Assembly: GCA_045644605.1 (NCBI GenBank)
Contig: JAZRHB010000112.1
Span: forward strand, 1 to 14,762
DNA: 14,762 bases
Source of the DNA: RGIG4103 sp045644605
Lineage (GTDB): Bacteria; Bacillota; Clostridia; RUG12999
Direction: 5' to 3'
Shown: piece by piece, positions 7,140 to 12,908 of the stretch
How positions within the stretch are numbered: position 1 is the stretch's first letter
How the letters are laid out: every line of letters starts with the position of its first letter
The notes under the pieces: model-generated
The model's database searches: none
What the model was told of the DNA's origin: nothing
The model's input: only the letters and a program-made list of their open reading frames with translations
Position numbers and translations under genes: made by a program

Positions 7140-7508
7140 ATGAAAAAGAGCAGTTTTGTTACTTTAATAATGGGAACCGTAAGCGGAGTATTGTTTGCTC
7201 TTGGTATGTGTATGGCACTTCTGCCGGAGTGGAATGCCTTTGCGGAAGGGATTATTTTCGGAAGTCTCGGCATTATTTTTGGTATTGTTACTATGTTGAT
7301 ATGGTGCAAAATGGAAAACAAAAAAATACCAAAAATGAATGGAAAAAATGTATTGCGCTTAATTTATGGTATAATTTCTGCATTAGTTTTGGGAACGGGT
7401 ATGTGTATGTGTCTTGTCTGGGAACAGATTGTATGGGGAACTCTTGTAGGGCTTCTTGGTATAATCATGCTAATTTCCCTTATACCGATGATTAAAGGCA
7501 TCAAATGA
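7140..7508 (+). CDS. Small four-helix membrane protein with internal duplication, function unknown
   Basis: A 122-residue, very hydrophobic protein that I cannot assign to a characterised family. It has four likely membrane segments, at about 7-27, 36-56, 73-93 and 99-117, with a lysine-rich loop at 57-71. The two halves resemble each other: residues 8-31 align without gaps to 73-96, both carrying GMCM (22-25 and 87-90) followed by an L-x-x-x-E pattern, and GIIFGSLGIIF (37-47) aligns to GTLVGLLGIIM (100-110). The repeated Met-Cys-Met is striking and could bind metal or pack the helices; this is a guess. A GGGAGGAG site (7124-7131) sets the ATG at 7140. Its stop overlaps the next start (ATGA). 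Probably controlled by the divergent TetR protein. Confidence 0.82.
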   Translation: MKKSSFVTLIMGTVSGVLFALGMCMALLPEWNAFAEGIIFGSLGIIFGIVTMLIWCKMENKKIPKMNGKNVLRLIYGIISALVLGTGMCMCLVWEQIVWGTLVGLLGIIMLISLIPMIKGIK

Positions 7509-8311
7509 ATATAATTAAGTTTGCAAAGAATCCGTATATAAGCCTTATTTTCAATTTTGCTTATGCTATAGGTAATTGCATTATTGGATTGATGATGCAT
7601 TCGTGGTGGTTTATTACAATGGGTATGTATTATACCGTGCTTGCAGTAAATCGTTTTTCTGTATTGCGAATAAAACGAAAATATAATGAAGAACTTTTTG
7701 TAAGGCGAATTACGGGAATTTTGCTGATAGTTCTTTCGCTGTGCATAGTGGGTGTTAACATTTTATCTGCAATAAAAGAGCGCGGAACCACATTTCATGA
7801 AATTGTTATGATTACAATTGCAACCTATACGTTCACAAAAATTACTATAGCAATTATAGGAATGGTAAAAGCAAAGCATACCACCTCGCATACATTAAAG
7901 ACGCTTCGCAATATTTCGTTGGCAGATGCGTGTGTTTCTGTTTATACAATGCAGCGGTCAATGCTTGTGTCATTTCCCGGTATGGAAGCAGCAGAAATTA
8001 AATTACTCAATATTTTAACAGGAACGGCCGTGTGGCTTGTTGTACTGTTTCTTGGAATTAATCTGACAGGAGGAAAATATACATATATGGCAAAATCAAA
8101 AATTGTAAAAACAACCGGACAAATTGCCAATGCGGTAACCGGTGGATATAAGAAAATAGAAAAGGGCGTAGTTGACGGATACAAAAGAATAGAGAAAGGT
8201 GTAATTGATGGATACACCAAAATTGAAGATAAGTTTGTAGATACATATCTAACAAAAGACGGAGAAACTGTTGAAGAAGCCAAAGCGAGACTGAAAAAAG
8301 AGAATAAATAA
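7505..8311 (+). CDS. Polytopic membrane protein with C-terminal 11-residue repeats, function unknown
   Basis: A 268-residue protein with about five or six membrane segments (near 11-31, 34-50, 71-91, 99-121, possibly 137-157, and 166-187), followed by a soluble tail. I do not recognise a characterised family for the membrane part. The tail has three tandem 11-residue repeats: GGYKKIEKGVV, DGYKRIEKGVI and DGYTKIEDKFV (213-245). It then ends in DTYLTKDGETVEEAKARL. From memory, this KIEDKFVD-T-L-DGETVEEAK ending recurs in many uncharacterised clostridial proteins. The ATG overlaps the previous stop (ATGA, 7505-7508), so translation is coupled and the two products may work together. The cassette is presumably under TetR control. 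An 11-residue period suits an amphipathic helix lying on a membrane, but no function is known to me. Confidence 0.83.
   Translation: MNIIKFAKNPYISLIFNFAYAIGNCIIGLMMHSWWFITMGMYYTVLAVNRFSVLRIKRKYNEELFVRRITGILLIVLSLCIVGVNILSAIKERGTTFHEIVMITIATYTFTKITIAIIGMVKAKHTTSHTLKTLRNISLADACVSVYTMQRSMLVSFPGMEAAEIKLLNILTGTAVWLVVLFLGINLTGGKYTYMAKSKIVKTTGQIANAVTGGYKKIEKGVVDGYKRIEKGVIDGYTKIEDKFVDTYLTKDGETVEEAKARLKKENK
8141..8239 (+). repeat. Three 33-bp in-frame tandem repeats coding for 11-residue units
   Basis: Three consecutive 33-bp units (8141-8173, 8174-8206, 8207-8239) encode G/D-G-Y-x-K/R-I-E-K/D-x-V/F-V/I. The DNA copies have drifted at third positions (GGATATAAG, GGATACAAA, GGATACACC) while the protein pattern is kept, which suggests selection on the peptide rather than recent slippage. 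Confidence 0.8.
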
Positions 8312-8314
8312 GAA

Positions 8315-8380
8315 CCCGACCCGTCAGCGCAATCAAAGATTGCGGTCGGGACCCCGGAACCTTGTTGTTTTCACAATAAG
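8315..8380 (+). other. GC-rich structured 3' region, possible small RNA or 3' UTR element
   Basis: Directly after the stop of the repeat-tailed protein. The first hairpin pairs CCCGACC (8315-8321) with GGTCGGG (8344-8350) and GCAATC (8329-8334) with GATTGC (8338-8343) around an AAA loop, with a 7-nt bulge (8322-8328) on one side only. A CCCCGG spacer follows. The second hairpin is an 8-bp stem, CTTGTTGT (8361-8368) with ACAATAAG (8373-8380), including one G-U pair. It abuts the terminator hairpin at 8381. The GC content is far above that of the surroundings. I match it to no known RNA family. Confidence 0.4.
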
Positions 8381-8411
8381 AAAAAAGCCTTTCTTATGAA
8401 AGGCTTTTTTT
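8381..8411. terminator. Bidirectional terminator between convergent operons
   Basis: AAAAAAGCCTTTC (8381-8393) pairs with GAAAGGCTTTTTT (8398-8410) around a TTAT loop. A T run on the plus strand and the A run giving U on the minus strand make it suitable for both the membrane-protein operon and the RpiR gene, whose stop codon is at 8413. Confidence 0.92.
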
Positions 8412-8412
8412 A

Positions 8413-9267
8413 TTACATTTTTTCGTAAACCTGATATTCTTCCCATATGTTTTCAAGATACTCGAAGTTTTTATAAACCTCGTTTCGTTTTTTAAGTCCA
8501 AGCGATACGATGAGTGCATTTGCAAGTGAAAATGGTGCAACAAACGAATCTACAAAATATGCCATTTCGCTTTTTGCAATAAGGCTATGAGTGGAATATT
8601 TCACAATCGGCGATGACATTGAATCCGTAAATGCAATTACCTTGCTACCCTTATCTTTTGCAAATTCAGCTGCTTTTACACTTCGGCTTGAATATCTCGG
8701 ATAGCTAATTACAATTATAGCATCATCAGGTCCGATTCGCATAATCTGTTCAAAAATTTCGCTTGCGGCATTGGCATTTACAAGATGTACATTATCAAAA
8801 AACAGTGCAAGATAATATCCTAAAAAGCTTGCCAGTGCGGAGGATGAACGTACACCGAGTATGTAAATATTTTTTGCGTTTGCAATAACGTCGGCAACCT
8901 TGTCAAACTCTTCTTTGTTTATATGTTCAAGTGTTTGCTTTATGTTTTCAACGTCGGAGTGCATTACGTTGCGGAGCAAATCCGAATTGCCGATGCGTTC
9001 AAATGCAACCTCCATACGCTGCAGGTTGTTGAGTTTTCCACGCAGCACCTCCTGCATTTTTTTCTGAAATTCTGCATATCCCGAAAAGCCAAGCTTTGAA
9101 ACAAATCGGATTACAGTAGCTTCACTCGTGCCGACAGCGGCGGCAAGCTTGCCCGCGGTCATAAATGCGGCTTTATCGGTGTTTTCGGTTACATAAGAAG
9201 CAATTTTTTTATGCCCTTTACTTAAAGAAGAAAAATTTTCGGAAATATGCGTAAGTAAATTATTCAC
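8413..9267 (-). CDS. MurR/RpiR family transcriptional regulator
   Basis: A 284-residue regulator of the RpiR family. The N-terminal helix-turn-helix domain (about 1-78) includes MTAGKLAAAVGTSEATVIRF near 36-55 and the family's KLGFSGYAEFQ. The C-terminal SIS domain (about 125-265) carries GVRSSSALA (138-146) and SYPRYSSRSVKAAEFAKDKG (188-207), the sugar-phosphate binding fold. These proteins usually sense a sugar phosphate or amino-sugar phosphate; no sugar gene is nearby to suggest which. I chose the GTG at 9267, preceded by AAGGGGG on the minus strand with 8-nt spacing. A longer in-frame start at 9366 would overlap the upstream gene by 83 bp and has no comparable site. It begins 16 bp after the methyltransferase stop, so the two are co-transcribed. 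Confidence 0.9.
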   Translation of the reverse strand: MNNLLTHISENFSSLSKGHKKIASYVTENTDKAAFMTAGKLAAAVGTSEATVIRFVSKLGFSGYAEFQKKMQEVLRGKLNNLQRMEVAFERIGNSDLLRNVMHSDVENIKQTLEHINKEEFDKVADVIANAKNIYILGVRSSSALASFLGYYLALFFDNVHLVNANAASEIFEQIMRIGPDDAIIVISYPRYSSRSVKAAEFAKDKGSKVIAFTDSMSSPIVKYSTHSLIAKSEMAYFVDSFVAPFSLANALIVSLGLKKRNEVYKNFEYLENIWEEYQVYEKM

Positions 9268-9283
9268 GGCAGTTTCCCCCTTG

Positions 9284-10297
9284 TTATTTTGCAACAAAAA
9301 ATACTTTTTCGCTTGTTTTGTGCGGCGGCAGGAACGTAAGGTCGTCGTATGTGTCAACACTTTCAAATCCTGCGGTTTTAAGCGCTCTTTTTATCTGCGA
9401 GAGTGTGTATGCCTTTTCGTAATGATATTCAGTATGTCGGGAATATTTTTCGCCGTCTTTTATAAAAAATTCAAGTGTGAATTCGCAAATATCCTCTTCG
9501 GGGTCGTATGCGTTTTCCCAGGTATAATAAACGCCCGGCGCACTTCCGCAAAATACATTGCCGGCAAGTACATTTTTAAGCTTGTGTTTTGTGTTTATAT
9601 CAAACACGAAAAGTCCGTCCGGATTGAGATAGTTGCGGACAAGTTTAAATGTATCCAAAAGCATTTCATATTCGGGAAGATAGTTAAGCCCGTCAAGAAG
9701 ACAAAGTGCGGCATCAACTGTGCCGTAAAGCTCAAACTCTTCCATAGGTTGATTGAGATAAAGAATGTTTAGATTTTCTTTATCCGCCTTTGATTTTGCA
9801 ACATCAAGCATTTCAGATGAAAGGTCAACACCTATCATATCAAAGCCGTCTTTTGCCATAAGTGTTGTCATTGTACCTGTGCCGCAGGCAAGGTCAAGCA
9901 CAAGGTTTGGTTTTGCGCCGTAAAGCTTGAAAAGTGATTTGATATATTTAAGCCGTTTTTTATAATCAACATCGTCGGTAAGTGCATCATAAACCGAAGC
10001 AAAAGAAACATATTTTTGAACTTCTGGATGAAGAAGAGAAGCAAGAGATTCATCTTCTGCAAGCTGATTTGAAAGCTTAGGTAAAAGAAGTGCACTTATA
10101 TCGGTTTTACCCACAACATCGCTATAGGATTCGCCATCTGAAAGCATAAGCGCCGCTTCAAGTCTGTCGGCAAGGGAGAAAAGCTCAACATCGGTGAACA
10201 AAAGCCCAATTATTTTACTTAAATCCTCAAAATTATTTATTGATACAAGAAGGTCTAAAAGTCTTGCTATTTTTTCGTTTGAAGTATCTGTCGCCAT
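9284..10297 (-). CDS. Class I SAM-dependent methyltransferase with TrpR/YerC-like N-terminal extension
   Basis: A 337-residue protein in two parts. Residues about 95-337 are a class I methyltransferase: YVSFASVYDALTDDVDY opens the domain, motif I is VLDLACGTGTMT (133-144), and the acidic residue after strand 2 is in MIGVDLS (154-160). Substrate unknown. Residues 1-80 look like a helical TrpR-related module of the YerC/YecD kind: a leader (LLDLLVSINNFEDLSKIIGL), then FTDVELFSLADRLEAALML and a degenerate helix-turn-helix, GESYSDVVGKTDIS (55-68). An AGAGGAA site precedes the ATG. It is followed 16 bp later by the RpiR regulator. The methyltransferase call is firm. The TrpR-like call is by eye and needs a profile search; the second HTH helix lacks the usual small-residue pattern, so DNA binding may be lost. 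Confidence 0.85.
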   Translation of the reverse strand: MATDTSNEKIARLLDLLVSINNFEDLSKIIGLLFTDVELFSLADRLEAALMLSDGESYSDVVGKTDISALLLPKLSNQLAEDESLASLLHPEVQKYVSFASVYDALTDDVDYKKRLKYIKSLFKLYGAKPNLVLDLACGTGTMTTLMAKDGFDMIGVDLSSEMLDVAKSKADKENLNILYLNQPMEEFELYGTVDAALCLLDGLNYLPEYEMLLDTFKLVRNYLNPDGLFVFDINTKHKLKNVLAGNVFCGSAPGVYYTWENAYDPEEDICEFTLEFFIKDGEKYSRHTEYHYEKAYTLSQIKRALKTAGFESVDTYDDLTFLPPHKTSEKVFFVAK

Positions 10298-10368
10298 AGA
10301 AATTCCTCTTTTCGTAGGATTGGATATATTAAGTATAAAATCAATGAATGATTTGGATGATAATATTT

Positions 10369-10541
10369 TAATGAATTGACAACTGATTTTGTCATGAATT
10401 GGATTTCATCCATGAATTGTTGCCAGAAACAACATGAATTGAATTGCCTTTTTATGCACCAAGGGTGCAATTCATGAGCTGTATGGCTCAATCCATGCCG
10501 TAATGCAATTCATTGAGTTCAAGTTTCACTTAAATTCATTA
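10369..10541. repeat. Symmetric chain of mini-hairpins joined by ATGAATT linkers
   Basis: Left half: ATGAATT at 10371, 10394, 10412 and 10434. Right half: AATTCAT at 10469, 10507 and 10533, plus the variant AATCCAT at 10490. The intervals hold different inverted repeats: GACAA/TTGTC (10378-10393), GGAT/ATCC (10401-10411), GTTG/CAAC (10419-10433), GCACC/GGTGC (10456-10468), GAGC/GCTC (10476-10489), a weak GC/GC (10497-10506) and AAGT/ACTT (10521-10531). The left and right linkers are mutually complementary and share a centre near 10454. The outer ends form a 9-bp inverted repeat, TAATGAATT and AATTCATTA. No tandem identity of the inserts, so it is not a CRISPR. It could be a non-autonomous mobile element or a structured leader. 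Confidence 0.8.
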
Positions 10542-10566
10542 TATCACATTATAATCTTAAAAACAA
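10538..10566 (-). promoter_or_regulatory. Predicted promoter of the methyltransferase-RpiR operon
   Basis: On the minus strand, TTGTTT (-35, 10566-10561) is followed after 17 bp by TATAAT (-10, 10543-10538), with TG one base upstream of the -10. Transcription would begin near 10531, giving a leader of about 234 nt that contains nearly all of the hairpin array. The -10 overlaps the last linker of the array by two bases. Confidence 0.6.
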
Positions 10567-10575
10567 GCTAAAATA

Positions 10576-10604
10576 TTGACAAGCAATTTATTAAATGATA
10601 TACT
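10576..10604 (+). promoter_or_regulatory. Predicted promoter of the PHP-mltG-trmR-trhP operon
   Basis: A consensus TTGACA (10576-10581), a 17-bp spacer and TATACT (10599-10604), with TG at 10596-10597 as an extended -10. This is the strongest-looking promoter in the window. It is divergent from the promoter at 10538-10566, with 9 bp between the two -35 boxes. Confidence 0.8.
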
Positions 10605-10623
10605 AAAATAGTATATGTATACT
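10598..10623 (+). promoter_or_regulatory. Candidate operator over the PHP operon promoter start
   Basis: ATATACT (10598-10604) and AGTATAT (10610-10616) form a perfect inverted repeat with a 5-bp spacer. A further TATACT (10618-10623) forms a second palindrome with AGTATA (10610-10615). The set covers the -10 box and the predicted transcription start, where a repressor would act. The half-site contains the -10 sequence itself, so chance in AT-rich DNA is a real alternative. Confidence 0.4.
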
Positions 10624-10646
10624 TATTTATATAAGGGGAATTATTT

Positions 10647-11921
10647 ATGGATGTTTTGAAAAGTTTAAATAATGAAAACAGAGAAATAAGACTTGATAAT
10701 CTCCGCAAGCTTAAAGCGGATATTGATGCGGGGAAAATAGAAAAACCCGTGATGGGAACGGACGTGAATAACCATATTCACAGCGTGTATTCCTTTTCGC
10801 CGTACACACCGACTGCGGCAGTATGGATGGCATACACATCGGGACTTTGTACGGCAGGTATTATGGACCACGACTCCATCTGCGGAGCAGAGGAATTTAT
10901 AGAAGCGGCTGAAATAATCGGAATGGCATCAACAATCGGTTCAGAAGTAAGAACCGATATGTCAAAAACTGCACTTGCAGGCAGAAGAATAAACAATCCT
11001 GACCAGAAAGGCGTTGCATATGTTGCGCTCCACGGAATTCCGCATTCGCAGATAGGCCGAGTAAATGAATTTTTTAAACCGCTCAATGCAGCAAGACTTG
11101 AAAGAGACCGCAAAATGACCGTGAAAATCAACGAGGTTATGGCTCCTTACGGCATAAACCTTGATTTTGATAAAGATGTTCTGCCAATTTCGTGTGAAGC
11201 AAAAGGCGGCAGCGTAACCGAGCGTCATCTTCTTTTTGCGCTTGCAAACAAAATAGTGGAAAAATTCGGGAGAGGACAGGCGACCCTTGATTTCCTTTGT
11301 AACGATATGGGAATTAAAGCATCTGAAAAAATACAGGGTTTTCTTCTTGATACTGAAAACAGCTGCTACGAATATGATTTGCTTGGTGTTTTAAAAAGCG
11401 ATATGGTTGAAAAAATATACATTCCTGCAACAGACGAATGTCCTGATATTCATGATGTTGCGGCACTTGCAAAGGAAACAGGCGCAATTCTTGCATATGC
11501 GTATCTTGGCGATGTTGGAAACTCCGTAACAGGAGATAAGAAAGCACAGAAATTTGAAGACGATTATCTGGATGAGCTTTTTGAATGCATAAAAGAAGTT
11601 GGTTTCTCGGCGGTTACTTATATGCCGTCAAGAAATACAAAAGAGCAGCTTGACAGAATAAAGATGCTTTGCGATAAACACGGTTTCTTTCAGATAAGCG
11701 GCGAGGACATCAATACTCCCAGACAGAAATTTATCTGCGAAGCGCAGCGTGACCCGGCATTTGCTCATCTTAATGAAGCTACATGGGCACTTATCGGACA
11801 CGAAATTGCAGCTACAGAAGATATAAATAAAGCAATGTTTTCGGACTGGGCAAAAGAAACCTATCCGGATTTAAACGATAGAATCAAATATTTTGCATCT
11901 ATCGGGAGAGGCGAAAGATGA
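10647..11921 (+). CDS. PHP domain-containing protein, putative metal-dependent phosphoesterase
   Basis: A 424-residue cytoplasmic protein of the PHP superfamily, whose members bind two or three metal ions and hydrolyse phosphoesters. Metal motifs in order: NNHIHS with His43 and His45, MDHDS with Asp74 and His75, Glu100 in IGSEV, His129 in ALHGIPH or His194 in TERH, and GEDIN at 352-356. The last replaces the common D-x-H by D-x-N (Asp354, Asn356). Residues 1-36 form a helical extension before the domain. The chain is longer than simple PHP phosphoesterases of about 250-280 residues and contains an inserted middle region (about 140-265). An AAGGGG site at 10633-10638 sets the start. The stop overlaps the mltG start by ATGA. 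The substrate is unknown. Confidence 0.87.
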   Translation: MDVLKSLNNENREIRLDNLRKLKADIDAGKIEKPVMGTDVNNHIHSVYSFSPYTPTAAVWMAYTSGLCTAGIMDHDSICGAEEFIEAAEIIGMASTIGSEVRTDMSKTALAGRRINNPDQKGVAYVALHGIPHSQIGRVNEFFKPLNAARLERDRKMTVKINEVMAPYGINLDFDKDVLPISCEAKGGSVTERHLLFALANKIVEKFGRGQATLDFLCNDMGIKASEKIQGFLLDTENSCYEYDLLGVLKSDMVEKIYIPATDECPDIHDVAALAKETGAILAYAYLGDVGNSVTGDKKAQKFEDDYLDELFECIKEVGFSAVTYMPSRNTKEQLDRIKMLCDKHGFFQISGEDINTPRQKFICEAQRDPAFAHLNEATWALIGHEIAATEDINKAMFSDWAKETYPDLNDRIKYFASIGRGER

Positions 11922-12898
11922 ATAAAAAAATCATCATAGCAGCAGTGGCGGCAATCCTTGCCGTAGCAGTGGGCGTTTCGGTGTGCCTTTTTACCAACGG
12001 ACTTTTTCTTGAAAAAACAGAAAAAGAAATTGTTGTTTCTACAGGAATGACCGACTCACAGGTTATTGAAATGCTGCATGAAAACGGGATTATTTCGAAT
12101 AAAACCGTTATGAAAATCATAAACAGAATATATATCGAAAATGCTCCGTTCAAGGTAGGGTCGGCAAATCTTTCTTCCAAAATGGGATACACGGAAATTA
12201 TAGATATCCTAAGGAACGATATGCGTACCGATGTGAAAATAACTATCCCCGAAGGATATAACCTTGACGAAATTGCGGATGTTTTTGCATCAGCAGGTGC
12301 TAATAAGGACAAGTTTTATTACGAGCTTGAACATGGGCAGTTTGACTATGATTTTATAGAAAACTTACCGGAAGGAAAAAACCGCCTTGAAGGGTATCTT
12401 TTCCCCGACACATATTTCATTGAAATCGGTATGAGCGAGCACGATATGATTGATATGTGCCTTGCGCAGTTTGATAAAGTATATACCGAGCAGTACAGTG
12501 CAAGAGCAAAAGAGCTTGGCATGACAGACCACGAAATCATGACGCTTGCGTCCATAATCGAAAAGGAATGTAAAACTGACCGCGAGCTTATTTCGTCGGT
12601 GTTCCATAACAGAATAAACAGCAGTAGTTTCAAATATCTTGAATCCTGCGCTACAGTAATTTACGTAACACGTCAACCGAAAGACAGATTGACATATTCT
12701 GATATAAACGTACAGTCGCCGTATAACACATATATAAACCCCGGACTTCCACCGGGCCCGATTGCGTCACCCGGCGCGGCGGCAATAAAAGCGGCGCTTT
12801 ATCCTGCCGATTCGGATTATTACTATTTTTCCGATGCGGGCGACGGGACAAACAGCTTTTCTGTAACATATGAAGAGCATTTGTCCAAAAATCCATAG
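11918..12898 (+). CDS. mltG: Endolytic transglycosylase MltG (YceG-like)
   Basis: A membrane-anchored lytic transglycosylase that cuts nascent glycan strands and sets chain length during peptidoglycan synthesis. The 326-residue product has a short positive N-terminus and one membrane segment (about 5-27), so the catalytic part is extracellular. Residues 36-102 form the LysM-like subdomain (GMTDSQVIEMLHENGII). Catalytic-domain hallmarks are LEGYLFPDTY (157-166), ASIIEKE (211-217, with Glu215 the probable catalytic acid by comparison with E. coli MltG) and SPYNTYINPGLPPGPI (267-282). Its start overlaps the PHP stop (ATGA), and trmR follows 10 bp later. The order mltG-trmR-U32 matches B. subtilis yrrL-yrrM-yrrN/O. 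Length is normal for the family in Firmicutes. Confidence 0.95.
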   Translation: MNKKIIIAAVAAILAVAVGVSVCLFTNGLFLEKTEKEIVVSTGMTDSQVIEMLHENGIISNKTVMKIINRIYIENAPFKVGSANLSSKMGYTEIIDILRNDMRTDVKITIPEGYNLDEIADVFASAGANKDKFYYELEHGQFDYDFIENLPEGKNRLEGYLFPDTYFIEIGMSEHDMIDMCLAQFDKVYTEQYSARAKELGMTDHEIMTLASIIEKECKTDRELISSVFHNRINSSSFKYLESCATVIYVTRQPKDRLTYSDINVQSPYNTYINPGLPPGPIASPGAAAIKAALYPADSDYYYFSDAGDGTNSFSVTYEEHLSKNP

Positions 12899-12908
12899 GA
12901 GAATTAAT

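Noticed and set aside
9268..9366. Longer N-terminus for the RpiR regulator
   Set aside because: It would overlap the methyltransferase by 83 bp and adds a non-homologous arginine- and threonine-rich stretch. The GTG at 9267 has an AAGGGGG site and starts where the family normally begins.
9281..9772. A 163-codon plus-strand frame opposite the methyltransferase
   Set aside because: Cysteine- and phenylalanine-rich antisense product with no plausible start signal, inside a well-supported gene.
10267..10491. A 74-codon reading frame on the minus strand through the hairpin array
   Set aside because: It begins with TTG without a ribosome binding site, runs through repeat sequence and ends 31 bp inside the methyltransferase gene. 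It is best seen as a by-product of the array; an upstream-ORF role is possible but unsupported.
10369..10541. CRISPR array
   Set aside because: The repeated unit is only 7 bp, spacers are 10-35 nt and self-complementary, orientation flips at the centre, and no cas gene is present.
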